A stretch of 64,000 nt of DNA, from NCBI GenBank assembly GCA_029204225.1, contig CM055103.1:58155315-58219314 (forward strand). The letters are read 5' to 3'. Made by a program: the position numbers and the translations under genes. Origin of the DNA: Diphasiastrum complanatum (lineage: Eukaryota > Streptophyta > Lycopodiopsida > Lycopodiales > Lycopodiaceae). Each line of letters opens with the position of its first letter. Within the stretch, counting starts at the first letter, position 1. Below are positions 11,963 to 24,580 of this stretch, piece after piece. The notes below the pieces were generated by a model, which had not been told where the DNA came from, made no database searches, and saw nothing but the letters and a program-made list of their open reading frames with translations.

Positions 11963-12637
11963 AGTATGATGGATCTAATTAAGCTTTGTGATTAGCACAA
12001 TAACCTGATTCTAGATTGGTTAACAAGATCTAGTTCAAAAGATATGGCTAAATCACAATCTAGCATGCTAAGCATCATAATATGATGGGCAATAAATCAA
12101 TAATGAGCAAAAAGTACAAGATATCAGTGTATTAGCATTAGTCTCAACACGAGTTAGAGAGAGAAATATAGAGAGATAACAAGCAAAAATTGTGTGGATC
12201 CAAAATGACGAGATAGCTCAAAGCTTTGGTTCTTCATTACAAAATATGAGGAGATCTACACATACTTATGGAGTTTGAGGTAGCTCGAGGTAGAACCACA
12301 TTCATCCATCATTTAATGACATCTAAAGTGCCAAACTAGAGTCTATGTGACATTTGTCACTTCTCATGCATGAAACTCTACCGACTTTTTCCAAGTGTGC
12401 TAGTTCTAACTAGAAATGTACAAATCATCATGCATGTGTCCATCACACTTTGTGCATGCCTTGCATGTCACTATGGATCACTTACAATTAATGCATGTGA
12501 ATTGCCACGAGTTTCTACAAGCATAATTTTGCTAATTCTATGTCTACAAACTATATGCAAGTTGTACTCATCATTGTAGATGTGACATATCCATGTAGCT
12601 CGAGTTCTATCTAGGCCAAACTTGGCATTTTGCATTT
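11963..12637 (-). repeat. Partial LTR of the 17929-19670 family, minus orientation
   Basis: Reverse-complement match to 17929-18791: the run at 11985-12240 parallels 18730-18480 (AAGCTTTGTGATT-GCACA--ACCCTGATTCTAGATTG; CTCTAACT-GTGTTGAGGCTAATGC). It abuts the end of the preceding LTR at 11962 and is followed by copia gag relics at 12638. Its internal region is absent. Confidence 0.6.
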
Positions 12638-14185
12638 ATGAACAACATACTTGCATGGTACAATATTTGTAGCAAGCCTAAAGTCAAGATGGATTATTTT
12701 TCCATTTCAACAATTGACTTACCTACAATGGGACGACAAAGACCTCTGACCACATTCGTACGAAAGATAAAAAATTTGTTTATTTCTTTGCAGAATTGCG
12801 GCATCGAAAATGCGATATCAAAGGAAAAGCATCTTAATTATTTTCTTCGCACCTACCCAAGTCATTCCACACAACTCGAACTTTACTGGCAAAAGATTTG
12901 ACAATGACACTTCAAAAAGCGATAGATGGAGTCAAAGAGGAAGTAGAAGCACATGAACACTATGATGATTATGGTGATTCCGAAAAAGCTCTTTTCACTC
13001 AGAAGAATAAATCTTTAAAGAAGTTTAAGTCTAAGAGGGAGTCATCTAAAAAGAATGGAAATTGTTCAAACGAATCCAAGACAAATGATCGACAATCTGG
13101 AAAGCAGCAAAAAGATTTTGGTGAAAAGAAGATCTGAATTAGATGTAGAAAATCAGGTCATACAGAAGACAAGTGTTGGTTAAATCCAAAGATTGAATGT
13201 ATTCATTGTCATAAACGGGGTCATGCAGTAGTAGACTAGTATAAAAATCCCAGGAACAAGAAGGAGCAAAATCGAAGCAAACCTTTAGATTATAATTTTG
13301 TCGAAGACAAAGCAGAATGTTCTAGAGTAGCATAAGAGAAGACGACAAGAAACTTAGTAGCATATGTTTCTGAAGATTTATGTTGTTCATCAAATTCGCA
13401 AATTCGAGAAGTAGCTCTTGATTCGGGAGCCACCTCACATTTTGTTTTCTTGAAACAAATATTGTCTGAGTATAAGAAGATGAATTATTCAAGATTTATT
13501 ATACTTGGAGACGGTTCTAAGCATATAGTCGATGGAACTGGCGTACTATGGCTAGACATGAATCAGGGTGAAAAGAAACTGGAGGAAGTTCTCTATGTTT
13601 CTACTCTTGATAAAGATCTTCTATCCATAGCTTAGATAGTTGGACACAGGAATGTTAGTAACCTTCACAAGGAACTCTTGTATATTGTTCGATGAAGATT
13701 TTGATAACATGGTTGCCAAAGGCAATAGAAATGGTAATTTGTATCACTTGAGCATCCGAACTAGAGTTGAACAAGCTAATCAAACTCAGGAATCAACATA
13801 TATTCTGTGGCACAAGAGGCTATGTCACATGAACATGGAAGTCCTGTACCAAGCCAATAAAAGTCAGAGAATCGAAGGACTCAAAATCAAAAGTCGAGAT
13901 ATTCAAACTACCTACGAATCTTGTCTTAAAGGCAAAATGTCTAGAACACCTTTTAGTAAAGATGTTTATAAAGCAACCAAGGTACTGGAAATTTGCATTC
14001 AAATATTTGTGGACCATTTGGAGTGTTGTCATTGGGTAATGCAAAATACTTTATAACATTTATTGATGACTTCAGCAAGTTTGTTGTAGTATACTGTATT
14101 CATACAAAATTAGAAGCTTTTGAGAAATTCGTTGAGTATATGAATTGGGCTGAGAAGCAGATAGGCAGCAAGTTGAAGCAAAAAA
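12638..14185 (+). pseudogene. Copia gag-protease-integrase relic
   Basis: Plus-strand frames interrupted by stops give, in order: a gag tail with Lys/Ser-rich text (12898-13137); two CCHC knuckles (CRKSGHTEDKC at about 13142 and CIHCHKRGHAVVD near 13200, the second losing its last Cys); protease LDSGATSHFV near 13420; a beta-rich protease C-terminal part to 13635; pre-integrase LWHKRLCHMN and CLKGKMSRTPF near 13810-13950; then integrase SNICGPFG and YFITFIDDFSKFVVVY near 13996-14100. The integrase stops before its second catalytic Asp because the sequence switches at about 14185 to gypsy RNase H. At least four stop or frame changes make it non-functional. Confidence 0.75.
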
Positions 14186-14532
14186 TGATTCGGCTACAGA
14201 AAGGGAAGCACTCGAAATGATTTTCACTGTTAAGAAATTTCAGCATTATTTGCTGGGATATGCTTTCATTTTTCATGTTGATCACTATGCTCTAAAGTAT
14301 CTTGTGAATAACCCAGATTTATCAAAACGAATTGTTCGATGGGTTCTACTTCTATAGGAATTCACTTATCAAGGAGAACTTCACCAAGGAAAATATCATA
14401 CGAATGCTGATTATTTATCGCAACTTAGCACAAAAAAAATTGAAAAACCAATTAATGATAATTTTTCAGACAAAAATCTATTTGAAATATACGAATTCGT
14501 TATATTCTGATATCATTACTTATCTCAAGTAG
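14185..14532 (+). pseudogene. Gypsy RNase H fragment fused to copia integrase
   Basis: From about 14185 the DNA matches 48090-48437 of the gypsy at 43233-53285 (ATTCGGCTACAGAAAG-GAAGCACT; TTTGCTGGGATATGC; GAATTGTTCGATGGGTT). The frame encodes the Ty3/gypsy RNase H part beginning SATEREAL and continuing HYLLGYAF-FHVDHYALKYL. Homology ends near 14532. The junction lies inside an integrase codon run with no LTR between, so two element classes are directly joined. Confidence 0.8.
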
Positions 14533-14699
14533 ATCCAATCAAAAGGTATAAGCTTTTGAAGAGGGTAAGGTAGGGCACCTATACATGTGTGGACACATTT
14601 GGTTTGATCATATCTTGCTAGTTTGACCAATAAATTCAAGGATTACTTGATGTACCATCTTGCTTTTATGAGGTTTCTACATGTCATAGTTGGAGTGAG

Positions 14700-15330
14700 G
14701 TAATGATTGTCTTGTATCATGCCTGTAGTATCAACATATTACTTGTCATTCATGGCTTTGATATGTTTCCTTAGAAAGCAAGTGGTTGAGTCATCAAGTG
14801 TGTGCTCTTGAATCTAGTAAGAGCAAGAACGAGCTTGTTACTCATAATTTGAGAAATCATGCTTTTACATGGTTTGAGACATTTTGTAAACTTCTCTTGA
14901 GATTAACTGAAGCATCCAAAGAGGACACTTACACCCTTGAGCAAGTATTTAGCCTCAAGAAGATCAAGATTTCATTTGATTTCAAGATTAGATCCATCAT
15001 AGATAAAGTTCATAGTACATGGACTAGTCAAGCTAGTTTGCTTAATCTTGCTAATCAACACTTTTGCTCATCTTATGATCTTGATCTCTATGATCTTTGT
15101 GATCTTTATGAGGTGTGGAGGCCTCTTATTTTCATTACGATGTAGCCATATTCATGCAAATGGCACTTTAAAATCAAAGATCATCATCAAGCATGGAGGA
15201 AGCACATTGGTATAATGGCAATTTGGTGGAATGCTCTTCAAAGTGTTGGCAAATGATTTCTACCAAAGAAATCATCATGGATATGGTGAGGGTGTTGTTA
15301 TGCTGGATTCTTTTGCTGGTCTTTTACTTC
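14700..15330 (+). other. Conserved unidentified block, copy B
   Basis: Plus-strand counterpart of 4540-5160. The main frame (14786-15145, 119 codons) carries SKSKNELVTHNLRNHAFTW, DFKIRSIIDKVHSTWT and YEVWRPLIF. A second frame, 15193-15378, has ME-AHW and a hydrophobic segment VRVLLCWILLLVFYFIYI. It is followed by a purine tract and an LTR at 15403, the same context as copy A. I know no matching domain. It may be a 3' ORF or non-coding region specific to a non-autonomous copia group. Confidence 0.55.
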
Positions 15331-15402
15331 ATATACATAACAAAGGATCCACTCAAAAAAGTATCACAAACTCCTTGATCTTACTAAGCTAGTTATGAGG
15401 AG

Positions 15403-16780
15403 TGTGAAAAATTGTTAAAAAGCTATCTTGGTTATTTTATGATTTTATGTTTGTGAGTACATTTTCACATGTGTGGAGCATGTTCCCACATGTGTAAAAT
15501 AGTTAGAAATAGTTTATAATGTTGACTTAGGGGTATCATAAATATTGCTAGTAAAACATCTTGGTGTCATTAGGTGATAGGGCCAATTTTGGCTTTAGAG
15601 GTCAAATGGTCAAGTACACATGATTTGTCATGATTAGGCCAAAATCCAATTGTGATGCATTAGAGGGGTTCTAAATCCAAAAAGGACCCTTTGTATAGAT
15701 ACTTTTTATATTTTTTTCTCAAATTTTGCTTACACATGGACCAATCAAAACACTCAAATTCGAAATCTACGTAATGTGGCTCATTAGAATTGAAAAAAAA
15801 GTTTTCTTAATAATGCTATAATTCGGCGTCAGGGGCAGCCCAGAAGCATGACATGTTATTTATAGTATAATATGCAATTATCATTAAAAATAACATAACT
15901 TTTTAATCATTGCTTCAATTGAGATGAAAATTATAATGTTGGAAAGCGCTCAACAAGAGCTTTCCAATGGTATCCTCCATGATCTACTTCCAAGCTACTG
16001 TTCAAAAGTTATGGCCGGTCAAAGTTTTAGAAAGAAAACAAAAGTCCACATATCTCTTTTGTGCGTAGATAGAGTACTTTGTCAATCTACATGGCATTCC
16101 TTAAAAGGTCTTTTTTGGATTCAGAATTACTCTAATGTAACTCGAGCTAGTTAGGTTGCTTACACATGTCAAGTTTAGGTTTGATGAGTGATGCCCCAAT
16201 CATAAGAGAGAGATGTGTTGGAAGGGTCCAATCAAAAGTGAGGGATGTTGCATCACACATCGAATAGGGCTAGAGATGCTATGTTTAAGGGGTCCAATAA
16301 GAATCAAGCATGGATCTCCATGAGTTTCTATATGTACTTTCATTCCCTTCATTAAGATATGAGAAATCTATGAGTTTTTGAGTCAATTTGGAGATTTGTC
16401 AATTTTACTTGTATTGTCTTCTCTCTCTAGATGAGCCCAAAAGTGATATTTTCTCTCTCTACCCCAGGAGAGGAGATTGTTGAGACTTATTTTATTTCAT
16501 GAAGTCTTCCACATGTGTGAAACACCTTTTGGTAATGCTTCTTGGTTTCCAAGGGGAGGCTCGAACCTGGGACCAAAGAAACTTTGGATGCCAAGCCAAC
16601 CAACTGAGCCAACCACCTTTTGGTAATGAATGAATGCATGTAGAAAGGTCTTTTTGCCTTAGATCTTGTCATTGATCTTGGATCTCAATCAATAGGTGAT
16701 CTATAGTGCATGAGCCAAGCTTAGGAGATCAATTTCACACATTAGGACATTCTCACATGGGTGAATTTTCACATAGTTTT
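15403..16780 (+). repeat. LTR-like region following the conserved block
   Basis: It starts TGTGAAAAATTGTTAAAAAGC right after the purine tract ATGAGGAG and contains two CACATGTGTG palindromes at 15466-15498. Its 3' edge is unresolved; TTTTCACA near 16770 is one candidate. 16672-16770 is similar to 37425-37525, placing both in one LTR family. A tRNA-like insertion sits at 16538-16613. Confidence 0.45.
16538..16613 (-). mobile_element. Short tRNA-derived SINE or retro-tRNA insertion (76 bp)
   Basis: On the minus strand it opens GGTTGGCTCAGTTGG, containing an RNA polymerase III A-box (TGGCTCAGTTGG), and later has a B-box (GGTTCGAGCCT). It is flanked by perfect 15-bp direct repeats CACCTTTTGGTAATG at 16523-16537 and 16614-16628, as expected of LINE-type target-primed insertion. 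The 5' acceptor half is too short for a tRNA. Two hairpins, CCAAAG-TTT-CTTTGG and CTTGG-AAA-CCAAG, flank the B-box. No poly(A) tail was seen. Confidence 0.8.
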
Positions 16781-16838
16781 GTTCACAAATTTCAAATTTA
16801 ACTTTTTAACAATGTAACTCATCATACACTATGTATTC

Positions 16839-16992
<154 letters not shown>

Positions 16993-17066
16993 AATTACAA
17001 ATCTAACATTCAATTATCATCATACACTATCTATTCATCTAGTACCTTAAACCCTAAATCAAAATG

Positions 17067-17197
<131 letters not shown>

Positions 17198-17391
17198 CTA
17201 TTAAATCTTTCAATGTATTTTAGTTTTGTTCAAACAAATTACAAATTTAGCTTTTTGACAATGCAAATTATCATATAATATGTGTTTAATTTTTTCTCTT
17301 TCTAACAAATTACAAACTTAACATTCAATTACCATCATACACTATCTATTCATTTATCACCCTAAATCCTAAATCAATACAAAATGCAAAA

Positions 17392-17928
<537 letters not shown>

Positions 17929-19670
17929 TGTTAAAAATTGTAAAACATATCTATCATCTGTTGTTAATGTTTGGGGGATCCTACCCATGTAAATATTTTG
18001 TACATATCCAAGGTATGTGAATTGAGCACATATCCTTATAGAATAGGGCGAGTTTGGGTTAGATAGATCAAATTCCAGTGACATGCATAAAGTCTAGTTG
18101 GTCTAGTATGATATGCAATAATGTTGACAATGTCTAGTTTGACATGCATATAGAGATTCACATGGAATTGGTCAATTATGACCTTGTAGAAACTCGAGCC
18201 GCAATAAATGCATGATGTCCTAAGTTTCCATAGTGACATGCAAAGCATGCAATCAATCTAATGGACACATCCATGTAGATTTGTACATGGCTAGTTGAGA
18301 AATTGCCATTTGGAGAAAGTAGGTAGAAGTTAGGTGCAACCTGTGCATGTTAGCAGTTAGGTGTCAAGTTAATAGTTGTTTGCACTTGAATAGGTGTAGG
18401 ATGTGCATTGAATGCGAGTACCACAAATTTTGGCTCTCCTATATATGTACATATCATTCTCATTCACAAAGTAATGAAGAACCAAAGTTTTGTAACTATC
18501 TCATGCTTGGTTGGATCTAAACTGTTTTTTCTTGTTATCTCTCTAGCTCTCTCTCTCTAACTTGTGTTGAGGCTAATGCTTATACATTGTAATCTTGTAC
18601 TTTTAATCATTCTTTGATTCATTGCTATCATAGTCTATTTATTAGCATGCTAGATTGTGAATTAGCCATAACTTCTGAACTAGATCTTGCTGAACAATCT
18701 AGAATCAGGGTACTGTGCCAATCACAAAGCTTAATCAAGATCAGTCTCTTGTGGACATTCCCCACATGTGTGAATTCTGGAATTTTCAACATGGTATCAG
18801 AGCCTCATCAAGCTTTGCATGCTAATTTCCCTGATAGTACAAGAAATTGAGAGATAAACAAGCAAAAAAGCAGTTTTTCACCTTTTCTAACATTTCTCTG
18901 AAGTGTAATTGGATCAAATCGGACTTGAACTGAATTTTCAGACCTGAATTGAGGTAGTACGAAATTTTGGAATTCCGCACGTGTGAAAATCAGAGATTTT
19001 CAGTCCCTTTGTTTTCCTTGCTGATAGATCCAAAGATAGCAGTGTTATAGCTTGATGGAAAGCTTGTGATCTGCACTTTTCATAAAAATTGAAACCAAAT
19101 CAATCTGAAGTGTCTAGCAAGAGTTATAAGCTCTTAAAGAGGATTAGGATAGGTCCAAAATTTGAGTGACAACATTTTGATTTGAATCAATTTTTACTTT
19201 GTTCTGATTAGGTGCAACATGTGCATGCTAGCAGTTAGGTGTCAAGTTAATAGCTGTTTGCACTTGAATAGGTGTAGGATGTGCATTGAATGCAAGGAGT
19301 ACCATGAATTTTGGCTCTCCTATATATGTACATATCATTCTCATTCACAAAGTAATGAAGAACCAAAGTTTTGTAGTATCTCATGCTTGGTTGGATCTAA
19401 ACTTTTTTTCTTGTTATTTCTCTAGCTCTCTCTCTAACTCGTGTTGAGGCTAATGCTTATACATTGTAATCTTGTACTTTTAATCATTCTTTGATTCATT
19501 GCTATCATAGTCTATTGATTAGCATGCTAGATTGTGAATTAGCCATATCTTCTGAACTAGATCTTGCTGAACAATCTAGAATCAGGGTACTGTGCCAATC
19601 ACAAAGCTTAATCAAGATCAGTCACTCTTGTGGACATTTCCCACACGTGTGAATTCTGGAATTTTCAACA
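17929..19670 (+). mobile_element. Internally deleted copia LTR element
   Basis: 5' LTR 17929-18791 (863 bp, TGTTAAAAATTG...TTTTCAACA) with primer site TGGTATCAGAGCC at 18792-18804. About 400 bp of leader follows and joins directly, at about 19208, to the middle of a second LTR ending at 19670. The two LTRs share 18328-18791 and 19208-19670. Flanks show GTAC on both sides (17925-17928 and 19671-19674), a plausible 4-bp target duplication. No coding sequence survives; this looks like deletion by illegitimate recombination. CACGTGTG-type palindromes lie at 18764, 18977 and 19641. Confidence 0.8.
18792..18804 (+). other. Primer-binding site (initiator tRNA-Met)
   Basis: TGGTATCAGAGCC directly follows the LTR terminus CA at 18791, the standard copia arrangement. 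Confidence 0.9.
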
Positions 19671-21187
19671 GTACGTCCTTTCAAAATTTTCATTGCCTCC
19701 ATGAATGTCAGATTCTGACGTCCCACAAATTTCGACGTCGACGTCGGATGCCAACTAAATATTGTTTTGATAAAAAATTGGCCATGCCATATCCACGTCC
19801 GCGTGTCAAATTTTGACATGTTGGAATGCGATGACAAGTTTAAAAATTAGTTCCTGCCAAAGTTTTTGGATCACCGATGTTCAAAGACAAAATTTTTGGA
19901 TCCGTCACGTCAAAATGCCACACATTATAAAATTTTCAAAAATCCGTCAGACACCCACGTCGCAATCCATGCGATTTGTTATTGTGTAAGAAGATTGTAG
20001 TGATGATTTTTTTCTTGTCTTGGTAAAGAGCCTTTTTAAAGTTTTGGCAATATTTTTACAAGATGTTTCAAAAAACCTTTGTTGTAGTTGGTAATACTAA
20101 GACTATAGGAAGTTGATTTACTGTCAAATGGTAAATCAAAGTCTGTACAATAATATCCAAGATCATACATTTCATTTAGTATATACCATGGATGGTACTT
20201 TTTCTCTACTATGAATTGTCTTGGGCTTACATGTTGATTAATAGATCAAGTGCCATGGTAATGTGTTGTCTACTCTTTATTATGCAATTCAAATGCCTAA
20301 GTTTATGATTTTATCATGGTGACTTGAAGAAAGCAACAAGAGACAACTACCATTCAAGAGATTAAAAATCAAAGAAGAGACAACATGATGGCAATTGAGC
20401 TTCTATTGGGATTTCTAGTGGATGTCATTAGCCACCAAAATTAGGAGTTATTATTGAAGCCAAATAATGAAAATAAAAGGTTTTTTTTTCTCAAGAGCAT
20501 GAGCGTATAGCAAAAAAGTTTCGACAAAGAGGAATGTGATCTTCAATTTTTACTTGATGGAGTTAACTATATGAGGTAACCACACTTCATATATTGAAAC
20601 TTATCGTAAATAATTGTAAATGTCACTTCATTGCAAAATTTTTATAAGACTAATTAGCTATATTGGCATTCATTTAGTCTTTGTTTTTCTATTGTGTTAG
20701 TTCTACTCTTTGTGAAACCAAATATCTTTTTGTTGAAGAGTATCTTCCCATCAAGGACATTTATCATAATTGACACTCTTGTTTAGTCATGTACCTTAAG
20801 TACATAAGTGCTCATAAAATGTACAATAATATCCAATGTATGTTTTTTTTGGGACCAAAAGGAATTGTTAGCCCTTGAATAATATATGTGACTATGTCGT
20901 TAGACCCTTCAAAGTGCCTTGAATAAGGATAACAAGCCCCAACAATAAATGGCCTATAGTAGACTAAATAATGGCTAACAAGGCCTAATTGACTCCAAGA
21001 TAGCTACATTTAGTTAAGATTTGGGCTTTTCCAATAAATATACAATTTTCCTTCATTTTGATATGAGGTATGTGGCAATAGATGATTGTTTGCTATCTTT
21101 TGTACTTTTCAACATAAATGTGACAACTGTCTTTATTTCCTTGCATGCTTAATTTGTTTGGTGTAGTCTCACTTTCCTTGGAATCTC
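19671..21187. other. Non-coding region; GACGTC-rich at its start
   Basis: 19720-19980 carries clustered GACGTC/ACGTCG words and CACGTCGCAATCC, resembling 8790-8850 and 9560-9620. From 20000 to 21187 I see AT-rich sequence with no ORF of note, no LTR termini and no primer site. Confidence 0.4.
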
Positions 21188-22577
21188 TGTGATGCCATGA
21201 ATTTGCTAAATATCGAATATCAACCTAATATGACATGATATACTCGAATATGAAGATATGAGCTGGATAGATCATGAAGAGGCCTATATCATTTTTCGAG
21301 AATATAACTCCTAAAGACTTGTCTTGTATTTAAGGGCAAGACCTCCAGAAGCGAAACGTTGCCCTGGATACCCTTTACTAGGTCATTGATGTGAAATGAC
21401 TAAATATGAAACTAGAGTAATTTAAACTCTTAGTTAAATATACCTCTCACAATATAATTGAACATATATTCAAACTAATTATTAACTAGACCTTTTCGTG
21501 GGAGTGACACACCTATAGTCTTTAGAGGTGTGTTGTTCGCTTCGTAGAACATATATTGACCACACGCTTCAGTCTCAATCATCGAGAGAGAAAGAGTTTA
21601 TGTATTTGTGAGAGATTGAAGAAGTGAATAGAGTGTTGAAGATTCTCTCTTACCTCTATTCTTTGCATTGCTAAGTGTGAGTGATCTTGAGTCTATTAGC
21701 AATCTCTACTGCATTACATGAATTACTCTCTGGTCAAATAGACACTTTAGCACATTACAGTCGTTTGTTGTATGTCCGTAAATATGTTCTAAAGAACTGT
21801 CTTAAAACTATCTTATTCGTTTGTCTCGAACACTTCGACACTCAAATAACGTTTTCATTTGGTACAATCTTTCACAATCATTGATAGAACTGTATGTATA
21901 CATCTGAGATGACAGTCCCTGTCTGAGGAATTGAGTCATTGATCTGTGTTCTTGTTTATAATTGACATAAGTTTCTAGCATACTCTAAAACTATTCGTGT
22001 TCTTTAACCATGATTTGGACTTAAGTTGTTAAGGACTTCTATCTAGAACCGAATAGTTCACGAATAAGATTAACTAATTGTCTATTTGTACTCAAATACA
22101 TCGAACATCTCTCGAATCTCTGCCGACAACTTAATCAGCCGGAGTGTAGTACTTATGTACTACTCTGATAACATCTCACCTATAGAACACTTTTCATTCG
22201 ATTCGATAGAGGCAAGACTGTTGTTCTAGAATTAATAACACTACACACCCCAACACAGTAATACTGGTTACTTTCTAATGTCTGTTGACAACCAGAATAA
22301 CCCTCGAATCCACTTCATTTGAAATAAATCATAGTTGTACCAAATATTTTTCTTTCAAGTGCTATCCTCTTGGGGTTCGACATTATTTACTACACACCCC
22401 AACATAGTAATACTGGTTACTTTCTAATGTCTGTTGACAACCAGAATAACTCTCGAATCCACTTCATTCGAAATAAGTCATAGTTGTACCAAATATTTAA
22501 CTTTCAAGTGCTATCCTCTTGGGGTTCGACATTATTTACTACATAATCTATATTATCTTTGTTGGTATAGTATGACA
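21188..22577 (+). repeat. Gypsy 5' LTR with an internal 147-bp tandem duplication
   Basis: It begins TGTGATGCCATGAATTTG and ends GTATGACA, matching the LTRs at 43233-44476 and 52046-53285. A block with ACACACCCCAACA-AGTAATACTGG appears at about 22243 and again at about 22390, adding about 147 bp and explaining its 1,390-bp length against about 1,240 in the relatives. Confidence 0.8.
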
Positions 22578-22589
22578 CATACCAAGTTT

Positions 22590-22607
22590 TGGTGCTGTTG
22601 TCGGGGA
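22590..22607 (+). other. Gypsy primer-binding site
   Basis: TGGTGCTGTTGTCGGGGA, a variant of the plant gypsy site TGGCGCCGTTGCCGGGGA, lies 12 nt after the LTR end. The same spacing is seen at 44489 and, on the minus strand, at 39541. Confidence 0.75.
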
Positions 22608-22653
22608 TAGCTTAAGAAAGAGAAACTAACACTTCCATCTCCATTCCTAGTGT

Positions 22654-23610
22654 ATGTCAAATAGAGAATCTCGATTAGAACGATACTGTAAGCTTAGAAA
22701 GGAATTCTTACGAAGACAGAGTGCGGGTATGAGTCGAAAAAATTTCGAAGAGATCACCGACCAGCTTCTTGAACTCTTACTTAGCTTCGGTATAGAGGGT
22801 TCTGCTCCACGTTTCACTCCCATTTCAAAAATCAAGTATGATTATTTTAAGGAAACTACTTCAGATGATGCAGACAGCTATGTCTTGCAATTGAAATTGA
22901 TTGCTAATGCAAATAATGAAGGAACTAACGTAGACAAACTGCAAATCTTTTCCGGTTTGCAGAGAAAGCAGGCACCCATATGGTACAGTCAAGTTGGACC
23001 AGGCCGTGTAGTAACCTGGTTACTATTGAAAGATGTGTTTCTGAACCAGTTCAGAGAAATCAAAAATAAATCTAGAACTCTCGGACAATTGAACAATGTT
23101 CGGAAGAAAACTAAAGAATCCCTTTGAAAATATACACGAAAGGTCAATAATCTTATAGGAAAATTAGCCGGTGTATATCCCGTTAAAATGCAAATCGAAT
23201 GGGTTTTGGCTAGTTTACCACCAAAAATCGATCGGTATTGCAGACAAGGAGACATGATCTCTTTATCAATAGTAATAGCAAGTGCTGAGAATTTTGAGAC
23301 TTCAAAGCTAGCACGAAAGCGATGCTCAACTAAAAAATCTCATAAGTCTAAGACCGATTCTAGTGATAGCGAAGATGATTCAAATACTGAATCAAGTTCC
23401 AGTTCTTCAAGCTCAGAGTCTAGTACCAGTGATTTATTGAAATCAGAAGCTGATGAAGGAGACAGAAGAAGTAAACGTCGATCCAAACAAAAGGATGACA
23501 CAAAAACTATCGATAATAACTCAACAACTTCTAAAGTTGAAAAGCTTTGGAAGAGTAACTGTTGTGGGTATTTCCTGCACAAAAATGAACAAGTGGGTAG
23601 CACCACTTGA
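22654..23610 (+). pseudogene. Gypsy gag, interrupted by a stop
   Basis: It starts MSNRESRLERYCKLRKEFL, the same start context as the gag at 44559. The retrotransposon gag core spans roughly residues 60-215 (WYSQVGPGRV-TW, FLNQFREI, GLPPKIDRYCR-type SLPPKIDRYCRQ). A TGA at 23125-23127 interrupts one frame, which resumes unchanged to 23610. A Lys/Ser/Asp-rich tail (SSSSSSSESSTSD) follows. Protease, RT and integrase are absent: at about 23625 the element gives way to unrelated sequence. Compared with 44695-45366 the proteins agree along their length. Confidence 0.85.
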
Positions 23611-23665
23611 AATACTATTGGCTAAGCCTTACCTAGTGGGCCCTGCCACAGTACATTGTAAGTAG

Positions 23666-23717
23666 GATAATAAGTGCGAGGGCACTGGCGTGATAATAAG
23701 TGCGAGGGCACTGGCGT
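23666..23717. repeat. Perfect 26-bp tandem repeat, two copies
   Basis: Two exact copies of a unit starting GATAATAAGTGCGAGGGCAC. They lie in sequence that seems to continue beyond the copia insertion at 29648 and may be U3 of an LTR ending near 30145. Confidence 0.85.
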
Positions 23718-23884
23718 CTGGCGTGTGTAAGCCCAATCCAATGAGCACACTAGTTAAATAGTTTAAGTTGTGTTCTAGTGACTTGGGCCTTAGTTGTAAA
23801 TAAATAAGTTTGAGGCCCAAGTTCACAAAGTCAAGTTAAAAAATAAGAAATCTAAATTGCACAAAGTAGAACTCACATGCATCA

Positions 23885-24566
23885 TGTAAAAATTACAGCA
23901 AATAAGGATCCTAAAACACTTGAAATGATGAGGGAAACAATAGATTATGATTTCATAAGATTAGCACAAGTTGAACCATCAAAATCCATCAAAAATCTAT
24001 GCTTGAACCTCACTAAATGGCCCAAATCCTTGAAGAAGGCTTCACACGTGTGAAAGTACGGCCTCCCACAGTCTGAGTACTGTACACCAGACCTACATTC
24101 AATCCTATAATCATTAGTAATCACAAGTACTCAAACAATTATGAACATAGAGAGCAATTGCACCATTATGAGAGAAAAAACATCAAATTGCTTGATTGAT
24201 TTTGGTGAGATATCATCACCTATATATACATGATCCATCACGGTTTTGGGCAGGTATGAGTAGCCCTAAACCTATCCCTAATGCTAATTTTGGTGGATCT
24301 TTCATCCCTACCAAGTTAGGGTTGGAATCTTGGAGATCCCTCAACAATGCAAAAATTACCAAAAATAGCTCCTATTTTTTCTCCCTTGTATCTAAGCATA
24401 ATTTGGACTCATTCCAAAGGTTCTAACACTTAGGTCTACTTGAGAACATCCTTATGAATGGAATCCTATGCTATTTGGCACGTGTGACAAGCCACATCAT
24501 GACCATTTAACTATTTACAAGTCATATGACCAAAACTAGTCAAGCTAGAATTGTGAATTTTTAACA
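23885..24566 (-). repeat. 3' LTR of the young copia
   Basis: 682 bp, TGTAAAAATTACAGC...AATTTTTAACA. Contains TTCACACGTGTGAA at 24041-24054 and CACGTGTGA at 24480. A long open frame at 24196-24426 also occurs in the other LTR and is not treated as a gene. Confidence 0.95.
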
Positions 24567-24577
24567 CTCCTCCTCAC
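24567..24577 (-). other. Polypurine tract
   Basis: On the minus strand GTGAGGAGGAG lies immediately before the 3' LTR, the expected plus-strand priming site. Confidence 0.85.
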
Positions 24578-24580
24578 TAT

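Noticed and set aside
24196-24426. 76-codon ORF occurring twice (also 29272-29502)
   Set aside because: Lies in the two LTRs of the young copia; present twice only because LTRs are repeats.
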